From the NCBI RefSeq assembly GCF_019393635.1, contig NC_057861.1, positions 57,859,532 to 57,923,531 of the forward strand: a stretch of DNA of 64,000 nt. The letters run 5' to 3'. A program made the position numbers and the translations under genes. This DNA comes from Dromiciops gliroides. Lineage: Eukaryota > Chordata > Mammalia > Microbiotheria > Microbiotheriidae. Shown here piece by piece: positions 52,310 through 64,000 of this stretch. Below the pieces are notes generated by a model. That model was not told the origin of the DNA. It saw only the letters and a program-made list of their open reading frames with translations, and did not search any database. Numbering within the stretch: the stretch's first letter is position 1; every line of letters begins with the position of its first letter.

Positions 52310-53605
52310 AGTCTCAAATCACAACTGCTTTTTGGATATTTTGAACAGATTGTCTGTCTTACATAGGCAACCCAAACTCAACATGTCCAAAACTGAACAC
52401 ATTTCTTAACCCCTCAAATACTCAACTCTTCGGAACTTCCCTAGAAGGCACTATTATTTCAAGATTGGTAACATTCTTGACTTTTCATACCTACTTAACT
52501 TGAATATCCAACTGGTCCTTTCTACCTTCACACCTCTCTTATGTGCTCCCTTGTCTCCATTCACACAGACAACACTTCCCTGGACTAATAGAACAGTTTT
52601 GGGGTTGTTCTCCTTGCTTCATCTCTGCTCCCAGTAATGCATCTTCCACTCAGCAGGGAAGGGGACTTTTCTCCAGGCAGGTTTGAGCAGGCCACCACCA
52701 GCGAGCTCTAGTGGCGCACACTCCAGGATCAAATAGAAATTCCTTTTTTTTTTTTTTTTTTTTTGCATTTAAGACTCCCTACTCCTTCAGGCTTGCCACC
52801 CAGGAGCTATCCTCAATTCTTCACTATCTCTTATCCCTCATACCAAGGTGTCCCCAAGGTCTGTTGATTTCCCCTCTGCAGCATCTCTCCACCATTCCCT
52901 CTTCCATCCTCTGGCACTGTCACCACCCGGGTGCAGGTTCTTAGCACCTCTTGCCTGGACTATGCTGGTGGGTCTGCCTGCCTCAAGTCTCTCCCTACTC
53001 CAATCCAGGCTCTATTCAGCCACAAAAGTGATTTTCCTAAAGCTCGGGTCTGACCATCATTCCCCTACTCAACTCCAGTTTCCCAACTGCCTCCTGGAGC
53101 AAATACAAAACTCTCTGACATCCAAAGTATTTCATAACCTAGCCCTTTCTTACCTTTCCAGTCTTACACCTTCCTACCCAACATATCTTCTTTGATCCAG
53201 TGACACTGGCCTTCCAGCTGATCTATGAACAAGACACACTATCTGTTGGGCTCTGGGTGTTTTCTCTAGCTGCGCCTGTAATACTTTCTCTTCAGTGCTC
53301 AGACTACTACTGACCTCCCTCCCTGGTTTCCTTTAAGTCTCACCTAAAATCTAGTCTTTTACTGAAGCCTTTTCCAGTTCCTCTTACTTTCTTAATTCCA
53401 GTGCCTTTCCTTAGTTATCTATTTCCCATTTATCCTGTATATAGCTTGCTTTGCATATATTTATTTGCACGTTGTCTTCCTTTTAGAGCATAAACTCCTT
53501 GAGGGCAGGAACTATCTTTTACCTCTTTTTGCATCTCTAGTGCTTAGCACAGGGCCTGGCACATAGTAGATGCTTAATATATGTTAACTGATTGATAACC
53601 TGGCC
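52310..53605 (+). mobile_element. L2-type LINE 3' half
   Basis: AACATGTCCAAAACTGAACA, TTGCCTGGACTATGC (the LDYC block), CTGCCTCCTGGAGCAAATAC and the tail GCCTGGCACATAGTAGATGC then TTAATATATGTT run collinear with L2 to its terminus. A T-run near 52745 interrupts it. Confidence 0.8.
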
Positions 53606-54150
53606 CTCTCCTAACTTTCCAGTCTTCTTACACTTGACTCCTGTTCACACACCCTTAGGTTCAGCTACCCTGACCTACTTGCAGTTCTTCCAGTACAGTA
53701 TTCCATTTCTCTCCTCTGGGCCTTTGCCCTGGATGTCCTTTATGCCTGGAACTCTCCCTCTTTGCTTCCCCCTTAGTTTCCCTGGCTTCTTTTAAGAGTT
53801 GGTTGAGTTCCACCTTCCATATGAGGCCTTTCTCAGTGCCTCTGGCTGCTAGTGCCTTCTCTGAGATCACATATCTTGTACATACCTCTCCCCATTAGAA
53901 TATAAACTCCTTGAGGATGGGGACATTTTGCCTTTCTTTACATCCCTGATACTTAGCACAAAGTTTTTTTGTTTTTTGTTTTTAGTGAGGCAATTGGGGT
54001 TAAATGACTTGCCCAGGGTCACACAGCTAGTAAGTCTTAAGTATCTGAGGCCAGATTTGAACTCAGGTACTCCTGAATCCAGGGCCAGTGCTCTATCCAC
54101 TGCGCCACCTAGCTGCCCTGCACAAAGTTTAATAAATTTTTGTTAACTGA
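53605..54150 (+). mobile_element. Second L2 3' end, split by a SINE
   Basis: CCTCTGGGCCTTTGCCCTGG, CTCCTTGAGGATGGGGACA and a final TTAATAAATTTTTG. A SINE at 53964-54118 lies within its tail, flanked by GCACAAAGTTT. Confidence 0.75.
53964..54118 (-). mobile_element. Short SINE nested in an L2 tail
   Basis: GCACAAAGTTT flanks. Confidence 0.93.
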
Positions 54151-54279
54151 CTACTTGTTACTGTCTTGCCTTTTCAATCCAGTAAACAGACTGAACACCT
54201 ACAATGTGCAAAACACTGGTACTGGGTACAGACAAGTAGCAATCCTTGACCTCAAGGAGTTTACATTCTAGACATCACA

Positions 54280-54540
54280 TTAGGTGACTCAATGGATAGA
54301 GTGCTAGACCTGGAATCAGGTAGACCTGAGTTCAGATATTCCCTTAAACACTTATTAGCTGTGGGATCCTGGGCAAGTCACTTAACCACAATCTGCCTTA
54401 GTTTCCTTATCTGTAAAATGAGGAAGATAATAGTACCTATCTCCCAGGATTACTGAGAGGATGAAATTAGATATTTGTAAAGCACTTTGTAAACTTTTTT
54501 AAAAAAGCACCATGTAAGTACTAGCTATAATTATTATTAC
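54280..54540 (+). mobile_element. MIR/THER1-type fossil
   Basis: AGGTGACTCAATGGATAGAG to AAAATGAGGAAGATAATAGT and GTAAAGCACTTTGTAAAC. Confidence 0.65.
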
Positions 54541-54711
54541 TTGGGTGGGGGAGAGAATGTAACATAAACAGATAAGTCAATACAGAGGGTGTTTTTTTTT
54601 GTTGTTGTTCACATTTGATTCCATTAGTGACCCAGTTCTCTCCACTGATGGAGATCAGCATTTGGTCCATAGCTTAAGAGGTTAAGTGACATGTCCAGAG
54701 CCACAAAGGAA

Positions 54712-54968
54712 GGAAGGAAAGAAGCATTTGTTAAGCACCTACTATGTGCCAGGCATCGTGTTAAGTGCTTTACAAATACTATCTAATTAAATCCTCACAA
54801 CCTTGTGATGTAGGGGTTATTATTATCCTTATTTTATGGTCAAAGAAACTGAGGCAGAGTTTAAGTGACTTGCCCAGGGTCACAGGGCTAGTTTCTGAGG
54901 CTGGATTTGGACTCAGATCTTCCTAACTCTGGTCCTAGCACTTTGTCCACTATGTCACCAAGCTGCCT
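54712..54968 (-). mobile_element. MIR/THER1-type fossil, near full length
   Basis: GCACCTACTATGTGCCAGGC, TGGTCAAAGAAACTGAGGCA and the reversed head at 54955-54968, where a short SINE follows. Confidence 0.7.
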
Positions 54969-55127
54969 CTTTTTTTTGCTGGGGGGAGGGGGGGTGAGGC
55001 AATTGGGGTTAAGTGACTTGCCCAGGGTCACACAGCTAGTAAGTGTCAAGTGTCTGAGGCTGGATTTGAACTCAGGTCCTCCTGATTCCCGGGCCAGTGC
55101 TCTGTCTACTGCACCACCTAGCTGCCC
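54969..55127 (-). mobile_element. Short SINE at the end of a MIR
   Basis: AGCTGCCTCTT flanks. Confidence 0.92.
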
Positions 55128-55322
55128 CTCCTAGCTGCCTCTTGAACCTGAGGCTTCCTGGCTCCAAAGTGGGCCCTTCACACAGAGGCTGTTGCTTAGA
55201 AAGTATATACAGAGTAATTTCAAGAAGCAGAAGGACTAATGATGGGAAGGGGTCAGAAAAGGGGTCACAGAATCAAAAAGCCAGGAGGGACCTCCAGATC
55301 ATCGACTCCAACCTCCTCTTTT

Positions 55323-55490
55323 AATTAATTAATTAATTTTTGTTTTTGTTTTTGCACGGGGCAATGGGGGTTAAGTGACTTGCCCAGGGTCACACAGCTA
55401 GTAAGTGTCAAGTGTCTGAGGCCAGATTTGAACTCAGGTCCTCCTGAATCCAGGGCTGGTGCTTTATCCACTGTGCCACCTAGCCACCCC
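55323..55490 (-). mobile_element. Short SINE
   Basis: AACCTCCTCTTTT flanks. Confidence 0.92.
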
Positions 55491-55754
55491 GAACCTCCTC
55501 TTTTTAGAGGAGGCCCAAAGAAGTTGGATGTGAACTTGAACCTCGGAGGAAATGAGGGTCTCTAAGAGGCATGTGGAGGAAGGGATTCTAGGGTTTTGGG
55601 GTGGGGGTTGGAAGGAGGAATAGGGAAAGCCTGTGGAGAGGAGAAATGGGAAATGAAATGTTGCAAAGGTGAACCAACTAGCAGGCAGGCCCATTTGGCT
55701 GGAACAGAGTGTGTCAGAATGGGCACTAGTATGAAATAAGACTAAAATATAAGA

Positions 55755-55860
55755 TCAGATTGTGAACTCCTTGGGCAGGGACTATTTTTTGCCTCTTTTT
55801 GTATCCTGTTGCGTAGAAGTGGCTGGCACATAGTAGGTGCTTAATAAATGTTTATTGAAG
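55755..55860 (+). mobile_element. L2 tail
   Basis: GTGAACTCCTTGGGCAGGGA and GTAGGTGCTTAATAAATGTT. Confidence 0.6.
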
Positions 55861-56199
55861 ACAGTAAATTCATTGGGAGAAAGTATGGGTCTTTGTTTAT
55901 TGTTTTATTCCCAACATCCAGGGCTGGGCTCTGCATGAAGTAGGTGCCTGAGTAATGGTTGTTCAATTAAATTCAGTTGAATAAACATTCTGGCTGCTGT
56001 CTTGTTCAGGCCAGAAACTTCCTTCTTTTACGGAATGTTTTCCAAAATCTATTAAAGGATGCAAGGATTGGAAAGAATCTAAAGATCATCTAGTGTAATT
56101 CCCTCATTTTACAGAGAAAGAAATTAGAGCCCATAGAACCTGCCCAAGAACTGGAGCCCAGCCCTTCCTTAGTCTCAATCCAGAAGACCCACCAGTCTC

Positions 56200-56640
56200 T
56201 TCCCTGAGGTAGCTAGTGGAGAGAGCCCTAGGCCTAGAATCAGGAAGACCAACCAGAGTTCAAATCTAGCTTTAGATACCAGCCATGTGACCATGGTCAA
56301 GTCACTTCATATCTACTCGGCTTCTTCAACTATAAAATGGGGATAATAATAAGACCCACCTCCCAGGGTTGTTTTGAGGATTAGATAGCATCTTGGTGTT
56401 TGTTTTTTTTTTTTTTTGTGGGACAACTGGGGTTAAGTGACTTGCCCAGGGTCACACAGCTAGTAAATGTCAAGTGTCTGAGGCCAGATTTGAACTCAGG
56501 TCCTCCTGAATCCAGGGTTGGTGCTTTATCCACTGTACCACCTAGCTGCCCCCAGATAGCATCATTTGTAAAAACTCTTGGCACAATGCCTTGCATTTAG
56601 GATTAGGGAAGTGGTATATAAACATTAGCTCTTATTATTA
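56200..56640 (+). mobile_element. MIR/THER1-type fossil split by a short SINE
   Basis: AATCAGGAAGACCAACCAGA to AGGGTTGTTTTGAGGATTAG before 56400, then TTTGTAAAAACTCTTGGCAC after the insert. Confidence 0.65.
56403..56553 (-). mobile_element. Short SINE nested in a MIR
   Basis: AGATAGCATC flanks. Confidence 0.93.
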
Positions 56641-56644
56641 ACTT

Positions 56645-57980
56645 TCTTCATGGGCAAACAACCAGTGTCATAGAACTAGCAAAGATGGGAAAAGTGTGTT
56701 GTATGTGGAAAGGCAGCTGGTGCTAGCAGATGATAGAGTTGTGAACTGGTTTAACTTTTCTGTAAAACAATTTAGGATTATGAGAGCAAAGTTACTGCAT
56801 TGTTTATAACCTTTTCCCCAGAGATCCCACAAATGGGACTATATTCCTAAGGACCTCATTGATAGCAAGAAAAGACCCAACAATACAAATATGTTTATAG
56901 TAGCATTTATTGTAACAAAAATCTGTCCAGAGATTAAAGGGTTGAATGAACTATGGTTATGAATGGGATATTACTTCCTTCTGAGGAGTGAACATGACGA
57001 GCTCACAGAAACGTGGGAAGACCTATGTGATTCAGTGAAGAAAACAGAATCCAAAGAACAAAACACAGTAGAAATGGATACTACCCATCCCCTCTAAATT
57101 CTAGGGCCTTCCCTCTGTATATAATTTCCTGTTTAGCCTGTATATACATGTAGTCTACTCCCTGAGATCAGGAGCCTCAGGAGCAAGGACTGTTTTTTGC
57201 CTCTTTGCATCTCCAGGACTTAGCTCAGGGTCTGGCACTACTTACAGTAGGCATTTGGTAACTGTTTCTTGCCTGAATAATGAATAATAACAAGTCAACA
57301 AAACGTGAGTTGAGTTCAATAGTCAATTCCAGTGCCATACGGTCAGAGTAAAAGAACAGTCCTCCTTTCGGTAACAGTTGCTGTGTTTGGGGAATGTTTT
57401 TCCTGAGAGGTTTGTTGGGAAGTGTTCACTGTGTCAAAACTAAATGTATCAATAAATTTAACAAACCACTGCTATAGTTAATTCTACTTTGAGCTCTAGA
57501 GCCCAGATGTGGGTGGATAGAAGCTGGAGGAGTCAGGGCCTCATCCTGTCTCATACCTAGAGTGCTCTCCTCTGTCTGGATAACTCCTGCCCATCTGTCA
57601 ATGCCTAGCTCAGACCCGACTTTAGCAGGCAACATGGCCTCCCCTCTAGTCTCCTTCCTGCTTGATCAAGGGTCGATCAAGTATTTAACATCAGTACTTG
57701 CTTGATACTTTTCTCCTATCCTTCCTTATCCTCTAATCTGGTTGTGAGTCTATGAGTGGCAAAACCAGGAGCAATGACAGGCTCAGTGACTGACTGCTCT
57801 GGCTTCTTTCCATCCTCTCTGGGCTCTGAGCACAGTAAGAGGTTCATACTCCAGAGGATATTTATATGAATGTTCTCTCCTATTCAAGTCACAAAAACGT
57901 TCAACAGGATATGACCTTCAAGAGGATGTGGACAAAAAATATATCACCTGGTGGCCAGACTTCTAGTAAAAGGGCATCTC
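56645..57980. other. Intergenic MYO9B-USE1, old repeats
   Basis: An L1-like 3' fragment at about 56740-57070 (AATGGGACTATATTCC, GTGAAGAAAACAGAATCC) and an L2 tail near 57140-57270; no gene. Confidence 0.45.
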
Positions 57981-57984
57981 CATA

Positions 57985-58165
57985 CTGTGCTAATAATAGC
58001 TGACATTTATATAGCGTCACTTGATATAACCACTGTTTGTGGACGATGAAACCAACTGAGATTAAGTGACTTGTCCATGGTTGCATAGCTAGTAAGCACT
58101 GCAGGTGGGATTCAAACTCAGCCTCTTCTGTGGTCTGATGCCACACTGCCCCAGCTAGGCTGCCT
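57985..58165 (-). mobile_element. MIR-type fossil
   Basis: GACATTTATATAGCGTCACT, GATTAAGTGACTTGTCCATG and GCAGGTGGGATTCAAACTC. Confidence 0.55.
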
Positions 58166-58659
58166 AATTTAACTTAAATACTTATTCCACATTTGCTATG
58201 TTCAAAGCTTTGTGTAAGGTGCTGGGTTGCCTCTCTAGGGGGAAAATAGCTTTCATTCTCAGATATCTGTCGGTACCTCTATGCTTTGGGTTTTCTTATT
58301 GACTGGCTTGCGATTTCATAACTGTAGAGAGTTACAGATGAGAAACTTCCTCCACTAATGCGGGTCAACACTTGCTCTGAGATTTATATTCTTAGAGGTT
58401 CCTGGGGGCATGGTTACAGAGCCAGTAGAAAGTATCAGCAGCAGGAGTTGAACCCAGGGCTTTCTGACTCTCAGGCCAGCTTTCTATCCATATCACGCCG
58501 CCTCTTAGGTATAGTGGATATCAGACCCTGATCAGATATACTTGTGGCAGATTTTTTTTTCTCTCAACCAATATTTCTTTTATATTTTTTGGATTGATTC
58601 ATTTGTACTATAGATTTAAAATTCTATGGAGCTGGCATTTTGTCTTTTGTGATCCCTCT

Positions 58660-58960
58660 ACTTCTTGTTTGGCCTGTGAAAGGCTCCACCTGGTTCTCCT
58701 AAAAAAATGTTTTTAAAAGCATTTCCTCCTCACCTTTACCCTAGTTTTCTTTAAGGTCAGGTGCCACCTTCCTGATGAAGTCTTTTCCCTTCCCTCAGTT
58801 CTCTATGATCTACCTAGACTGTACACTTCTCCCCCCAACCAGCTAGCCAGTAATCTCCCTATGGGCAAGGTCTCTTTCTTTTGTCCTGGAATCCCCAAAG
58901 GCCAGCACAGTGTCTGACACATTAAATGCTAAGAAGAATCTTGGTCTCCTTATCCCTAAT
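58660..58960 (+). mobile_element. L2 3' end fossil
   Basis: GGTGCCACCTTCCTGATGAA, then GGGCAAGGTCTCTTTC and GCCAGCACAGTGTCTGACAC. Confidence 0.55.
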
Positions 58961-59021
58961 CCTCCAGTGTTCTTTCCATTGTTCCAGATAATTAACTTCA
59001 TGGAACAGTGTTCTACACAAC

Positions 59022-59171
59022 ATTTTTTTTGGGGGGGGGCTCGGGGCAATGAAGGTTAAGTGACTTGCCCAGGGTCACACAGCTAGTGTCAAGTGTCCGA
59101 GGCAGTATTTGAACTCAGGTCCTCCTGAATCCAGGGCCAGTGCTTTATCCACTGCACCATCCAGCTGCCCT
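59022..59171 (-). mobile_element. Short SINE
   Basis: CTACACAACATT and CTACACAGCATT flank. Confidence 0.92.
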
Positions 59172-59381
59172 CTACACAGCATTCTAATGATGCTTTGACA
59201 GGCAGCCCAGTTTTGATTCATTTAATCATTAAGTTCTTATCAATGCCATAGCATTGGGCAGAATAGAAAGAAAAGTGGATTTAGCGGCCAGAAAACATGG
59301 GCTCCAATCCAGGCCATGGCACTTATTGTGTGCTGAGTAAATCCAACTTGATCCAATAAGTATCTAAGCACTTACTATATG

Positions 59382-59536
59382 AGTTTTTTTGTTTTGTTTT
59401 TGGTAAGGCAATTGGGGTTAAGTGACTTGTCCAGGGTCACAAAGCTAGTAAGTGGCAAGTGTCTGAGGCTGGATTTGAACTCAGGTCCTCCTGACTCCAG
59501 GGCTGGTGCTCTATCCACTGTACCACCTAGCTGCCC
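59382..59536 (-). mobile_element. Short SINE
   Basis: GCACTTACTATATG and GCACTTACTATGTG flank. Confidence 0.92.
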
Positions 59537-59859
59537 TAGCACTTACTATGTGTTCAAAGCACTGTGCCCTGGAATACTAAGACAAGACAAAAAAAAGTCC
59601 TTGCTCTTGAGTTACATTTTATTAGAGTTTTGCTGCTGCTGTTGTTGTTGGGGGGGGTGTGGGGAGAGGAAGCATGGTGGTAGTGATTGTGGGCTGTAAC
59701 TGATGGCTTTGCTAATGAGGAAACTTCCTCTGCCAATGCAGATAGGCACATGGGAGAGTTGGCTGAGACATGGAGGTTAAATGACTTAAAACCTGGTCCT
59801 CCTGAACTGTGCCATTTAGCCAAGCTGGCAGCCTCTGTATTCCTCAAATGCAACATTCT

Positions 59860-60215
59860 ATCTTCTGTTCTTATACCTTTGCACTGGCTATTCCCTAATT
59901 CCTGGAAAGCACTCCCTCCTTATCTCCATCTCTTAAGATGCAGCTCACATACACATGAGGCCTTTTCATCCTGATCCTCCAACCCTTGTTGCTCATTTCC
60001 CAAACTACCCTGTATTAAACGTGTGTGTGTGTGTGTGCGCTCGCACACGCGCATGAAAACACATATTTATGCTTTTTAAAAAGAGGTACTTTTTACTCCC
60101 TCAGAACATCAGCTCATCGTAAATAGGGTTTTATTCTTTGTACTTGTGTTCCCAAAGCCCATCAGTGCCTGGCACACTGTAGGCACTTAATATTTGGGGA
60201 CTGAGTGATTATTCT
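59860..60215 (+). mobile_element. L2 3' end with a (GT)n tract
   Basis: CACTGGCTATTCCCTAATTC and CAGTGCCTGGCACACTGTAG to CACTTAATATTTGG mark the L2 tail; GTGTGTGTGTGTGCGC at 60021-60042 lies inside. Confidence 0.65.
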
Positions 60216-60224
60216 CTGGGACAG

Positions 60225-60475
60225 GGGTTTTTAATCGGGTGTTCATGAACTTGGAAAAAATTATATTCCGTATGGCCATGATAATTTGAGGATAAATGTG
60301 CAAAGATAAAGAGGCAAGAGATAAAATGTAAAGTCTGGGGAATAGAACGCAGGGTCAGCATGGCTAGAGCACAGAGCCTAGGAAGGGGAGCCACGTGCAG
60401 AGACCAGTGCCAGATGGTGAAGGTCCTTAAATGCCAAGGACAAGGCATCCGTCTTTCTGGCTAGAGCTATTGTGA
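60225..60475 (-). mobile_element. Composite of a DNA-transposon end and an L2 fossil
   Basis: GGGGTTTTTAATCGGGTGTTC resembles the common mammalian GGGGTTCTTAACCTGG-type transposon end. The following GGTGAAGGTCCTTAAATGCC is antisense L2-like. Confidence 0.4.
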
Positions 60476-60655
60476 CCTCTTGAGGTCTTGTCATCTGTGG
60501 GAACAACACTCCTGTGAATGTTCTGTTCGGGTTCTGAGATCAATCAAATGTCAAGTGCTCAAAGGGAGCTACTGAAAGCTCGCTCCTTTCCTTACCAGAT
60601 TCATGGTCAGTCACCTGAAAAACGTCTCCAAGTATGTTACAAAACCCTAACACTG

Positions 60656-60819
60656 GGGGCAGCTAGGTGGCGCAGCGAATAGAGCACCGGCCCTGGAGTC
60701 AGGAGTACCTGAGTTCAAATCCGGCCTCAGACACTTAACACTTACTAGCTGTGTGACCCTGGGCAAGTCACTTAACCCCAATTGCCTCACTAAAAAAAAA
60801 AAAAAAAAAAAAGAAAAAA
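60656..60819 (+). mobile_element. Short SINE
   Basis: AAAACCCTAACACT flanks. Confidence 0.94.
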
Positions 60820-61258
60820 GAAAACCCTAACACTTCTGTCCCCTTTAACTCTCATGGGTGACACTCCTCATCAAACGTGGGCTGATCTCGTCTCCATTAA
60901 GACATGCAACTGTGAGGAAGCCATCATTTCTTTTATTCAGATACTCAAGTCATTGATTCAAATGTGGATGTTCAAACTACTTCCCCATTGCTAACATATA
61001 CCCATCTTTCATTTTAAGCCTGACCACTAATTTGGCGTAGGGATCTTAACAAGTCACCCTTTTCTCTCAGTCTCAGTCTTGCCATTTGGAGGGTGACTGT
61101 GATAACTACCCCTCCCCCCCAAACAGCAATAATGCTATTTGTTAGACCAAATAATCTCAAAGGTTCCTTCTTTTTCTAAAAAAATCTCCCCAAATCCTTA
61201 GACTGTTCTTTATAGCTTAATAATTGGCACTCATATCATACTTTAAGAGTCAACCCAG

Positions 61259-61409
61259 GGGGCAGCTAGATGGCGCAGTGGTTAAAGCATTGGCCCTGGA
61301 TTCTGGAGGACCTGAGTTCAAATCCGGCCTCAGACACTTGACACTTACTAGCTGTGTGACCCTGGGCAAGTCACTTAACCCCCATTGCTCCACAAAAAAA
61401 AACAAACAA
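61259..61409 (+). mobile_element. Short SINE
   Basis: AGAGTCAACCCA flanks. Confidence 0.94.
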
Positions 61410-61964
61410 AAGAGTCAACCCAAACAACAACACTGTGAGATTCTATAGTTATTATTTCCACTTTATGGCTGAGACGGACTTAGGAGTCAAGTCACTTGCC
61501 CATGGTCAAACTTGTCAGTGGATGGGGATGGAGGAGTGGGCTGGGGACATGAACCCATGTTTCTCCTGACTCCAAGTCCTGAGCTCTCTTCACTTTGTGA
61601 TGCTGTTTCCCCTCGTTGGTAGCTACATGAATGGGTCGTCATCCATCCAACTTCATAGCGTTTCACAGACATCTTCCCAAGGCAACCCCATCCCACTTTT
61701 GAACAGCCCCGATTGTTGGGAAGCTTTTGCCTCCATCAGGTCACAGGCAGCCTGTCCCTTCCCCTATACTGCCCCTCACCCTGGTCATCGTGGCTCAGGA
61801 GAACCCACTTGGTGAACTTTCCCTCAGTACCTAGTGGGTGGAGGCGCCTCCCCTGGATCAGATTTCTTCCCAGACGAAACCATCAGCTCCTCTCCCCTCC
61901 AACTTGAAGCTTTTTGAAGGATTGCTGAGAAGGAGCCTATGACACCAATAAATGAACGACATGC

Positions 61965-63440
61965 AGAGACCAATTAAGCCATCATTTATTACAAGTCAAC
62001 TCTGCAGGCACTTTTCTACTTGACAGAAGGGCAGCTTCACCAGGCCCCAGCACACTGGCTGCAGAGGTACCAGTGGGAGGGGAGAACAGGCAGGGCACCA
62101 AATACTTCCATTCTAATGGATATTCAGGAATGTTTCAGTTTTCTTATTAAAGACTTGAGGAAAAAGAGCTGAGGCCCTACCCTGGCCCTTAGTCATTCTG
62201 AGTTCATTTCTGAGCTGGACAGCATGGAATTGAAGTTTTTCTTCCACTGTGGGAAAGAACAGTGATGGAGGGAAGATGTCCTCTTTGGTTTTCCTTGGAA
62301 TGACCTGAGGACCATCACCTCTCTTCTTTATCCTATTTTGTCTGTAGAAAGCCAAATCCCTGGTTTTCTACTTCCATCCTGTAGTTTGTCTCATTGCAGG
62401 TATGATTCATGTTTTCTTTCTTATAGTCAAGCACAAAGAAAATACAAAGGAGACAAAACAAGGCAGCGAAGGCAACACATTAACAACAGATCATGTAAGT
62501 AAAAAAATTACTTCTCTTTATGGCATTGGGTCCCTGGCACACAGAATTTCACTCCCTCATTCCCATGGCACAGATTTTGTAGCAGTGCAGAGAACATCAT
62601 AAGCCAGGCCGTGTCATACCCTACACCCCAATGTCTGCAGGGCCTGTCAGATGGAAACAGGGAAACGAGAGTTCACCTTTTTCCCTCGAGAATTTATCCA
62701 AGGTATAACTTGAATGGTCAAACACTTTCTCATAATGTCCCCAAAAGTACTTTTATGTGATCAGGGAAGACACAATTGTAAAAGTTCTTTCCATATTTTC
62801 AAGTGAAAATATTTTTGCTTTTGAGTTCTCAGAATGATGTAGTCTTCACCAACCTGAAAAAAAGTTTTCTCTGTGTGCTGTCGTCAAATTAATGGCCCCA
62901 ACTCTTCATTAACTTAAACACATATTAAAGGAAAGCTGCACAGCGTTAATATAAAAGGTTTTATATATATATAATATATATAATTTGGTTCTCCATTAAG
63001 GCTGTTACATTTAAAAAATTTTGTAAACGGCATACAAAGAAATAGTTACCATAAAAACATACAAAAAGTAGAGTTGGGAAATTATTCTCCCTTTTGGTCC
63101 TATTAGATAATGCACACTGAGCAAATACAAAAGGCAAAGGAGCTGAAACAGCACCAGGTATAGCTTGCAGAAAGTAGGCTCCTAAGAAAGGGTAATTTCG
63201 TGATTTAATACCTATACAGATTTTAATTTAATAAGTTCTCCAAGAGCAGAGAACGGATTTTGGAGCACTACTGCTTAGTTCCCACAAGGCAGCGTCCCAG
63301 TCGGTCCTGTCTCACTTATGAGCATACATACACAAGTGTACGCACGCTCCCCAATAACACGACGGGCCAGAACAGTCCGAGAGGGTTTGTAATCAGCTGC
63401 GGGGAAGTTACACTTGGACCGGTCCACTGTGGGGCTATCT
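61965..63440 (-). other. MYO9B: MYO9B 3' untranslated region
   Basis: AT-rich non-coding DNA between the MYO9B stop and the first good polyadenylation signal downstream of it. It contains a TATATA run near 62963-62983 and, unlike the neighbouring intergenic DNA, has no recognisable SINE, which fits a transcribed 3'UTR of about 1.5 kb. The exact 3' end is inferred. Confidence 0.6.
61985..61990 (-). promoter_or_regulatory. MYO9B: Polyadenylation signal of MYO9B
   Basis: TTTATT on the plus strand reads AATAAA on the minus strand. It is the first perfect hexamer I noticed downstream of the MYO9B stop, and the interspersed repeats resume just beyond it. Confidence 0.55.
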
Positions 63441-63880
63441 TCAGCCATCAGACTTGTTCACCCTTGGAACAAAGGGGTAAACCGGAGGGTCAGAGTGTCT
63501 CCGCTTTGCTGCAGCTGTCAGGTCACAGTCATTCAAAGGTTCCTGAGCTTGGGCTGGGTCATCCCCTGGGGTGATGTACACAGACTGAATCTGGTCTGTT
63601 CTTCGGGCTGGCTGTTCCCTGCGTTTCACTGGGACCTCAGCCTCCTTCAAAGATGAAGTCCGCCTCTGGAGGTGGGTTGACATGCCATGTGGGAGCTTGA
63701 TATTAGATGTTGGCATTATTGGAGTCCTCCGAGGAATTTTAATTCTAACGGTCATTGAAGATGGTCTTTGTCTCAACTGAGAAGAGACTGGATGAGGGTT
63801 TGAGGGCATCAAAGGAACTGAAAGGCTGGATGTTCTAGAAGTAGGTACATTGTGGCAGGGAAATGCCAATGTAACCATTC
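63441..63880 (-). CDS. MYO9B: MYO9B terminal coding exon (unconventional myosin-IXb C-terminus), partial gene
   Basis: About 145 codons are open to a TGA at 63441-63443. Myosin-IXb is a single-headed actin motor with a tail RhoGAP domain; this exon encodes only the disordered basic tail end after the GAP domain. Seen: Arg/Ser/Pro-rich text with PRRTPIMPTSNIKLP, then RRTDQIQSVYITPG, then AKRRHSDPPVY near the end. From memory human MYO9B ends with a closely similar SVYITPG...AKRRYSDPPTY stretch. Position also fits: MYO9B precedes USE1 on the same strand in human 19p13.11. The acceptor is taken at 63880/63881 because a strong pyrimidine tract precedes AAAAG; a weaker alternative is the TAG at 63835-63837. 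Upstream exons lie beyond the right edge. No disruption is seen. Confidence 0.88.
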
Positions 63881-64000
63881 CTTTTAAAAGGAAAATAAGG
63901 CAAGTTATTGCATCTTTTGGAGAAGGCAGTGAGACTCTTGACTGTCATTGCAGAGGTAACCCCAAAATCTGAAAAATCATGATAGAAGATAAGAAAAGCA

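Overview
The window is marsupial nuclear DNA. It carries about 40 copies of a short tRNA-derived SINE with the marsupial head GGGGCAGCTAGGTGGCGCAG, ending in an A-rich tail (WSINE1-like). It also has longer MAR1/MON1-type SINEs, MIR/THER1 fossils, L2 LINE pieces and marsupial L1 3' ends. The abundance of the short SINE suggests an Australasian marsupial, but the species cannot be fixed from sequence alone.

All recognised genes lie on the minus strand and match the human 19p13.11 order MYO9B - USE1 - OCEL1. From high to low coordinate: (1) about 61.96-63.88 kb, the last coding exon and 3'UTR of MYO9B; (2) 31.7-51.2 kb, a complete USE1 (ER Qc-SNARE) gene in seven coding exons, one of them only 19 nt, with a CpG-rich promoter built from repeated YY1-like and ETS-like motifs; (3) 15.84-22.94 kb, OCEL1, whose C-terminal occludin/ELL domain is clear and whose 5' part is uncertain; (4) 0.45-4.66 kb (perhaps 5.5 kb), two exons of an occludin-like four-pass MARVEL gene that runs off the left edge.

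The fourth gene is the most unusual. It has the Tyr/Gly-rich first loop, the TNPRA motif, the paired loop-2 cysteines, the fourth membrane span and the NxxWDK and NVEEW motifs of occludin, and a splice site at the same place as occludin. I know of no such gene beside OCEL1 in placental mammals. It may be the lost partner of OCEL1, mirroring the MARVELD2-OCLN pair on human 5q13. Its big exon and some OCEL1 exons carry several one-base indels, while USE1 and MYO9B read cleanly, so either consensus errors or real decay must be settled.

The rest is repeat-dense. Notable items are a 33-bp minisatellite family at seven separate sites on both strands, a 159-bp fold-back element inserted in one of those arrays, a truncated 7SL (SRP RNA) fossil, three places where two SINEs landed in succession at the same target, a 670-bp pyrimidine tract 5' of OCEL1, and L2 fragments still showing reverse-transcriptase motifs.
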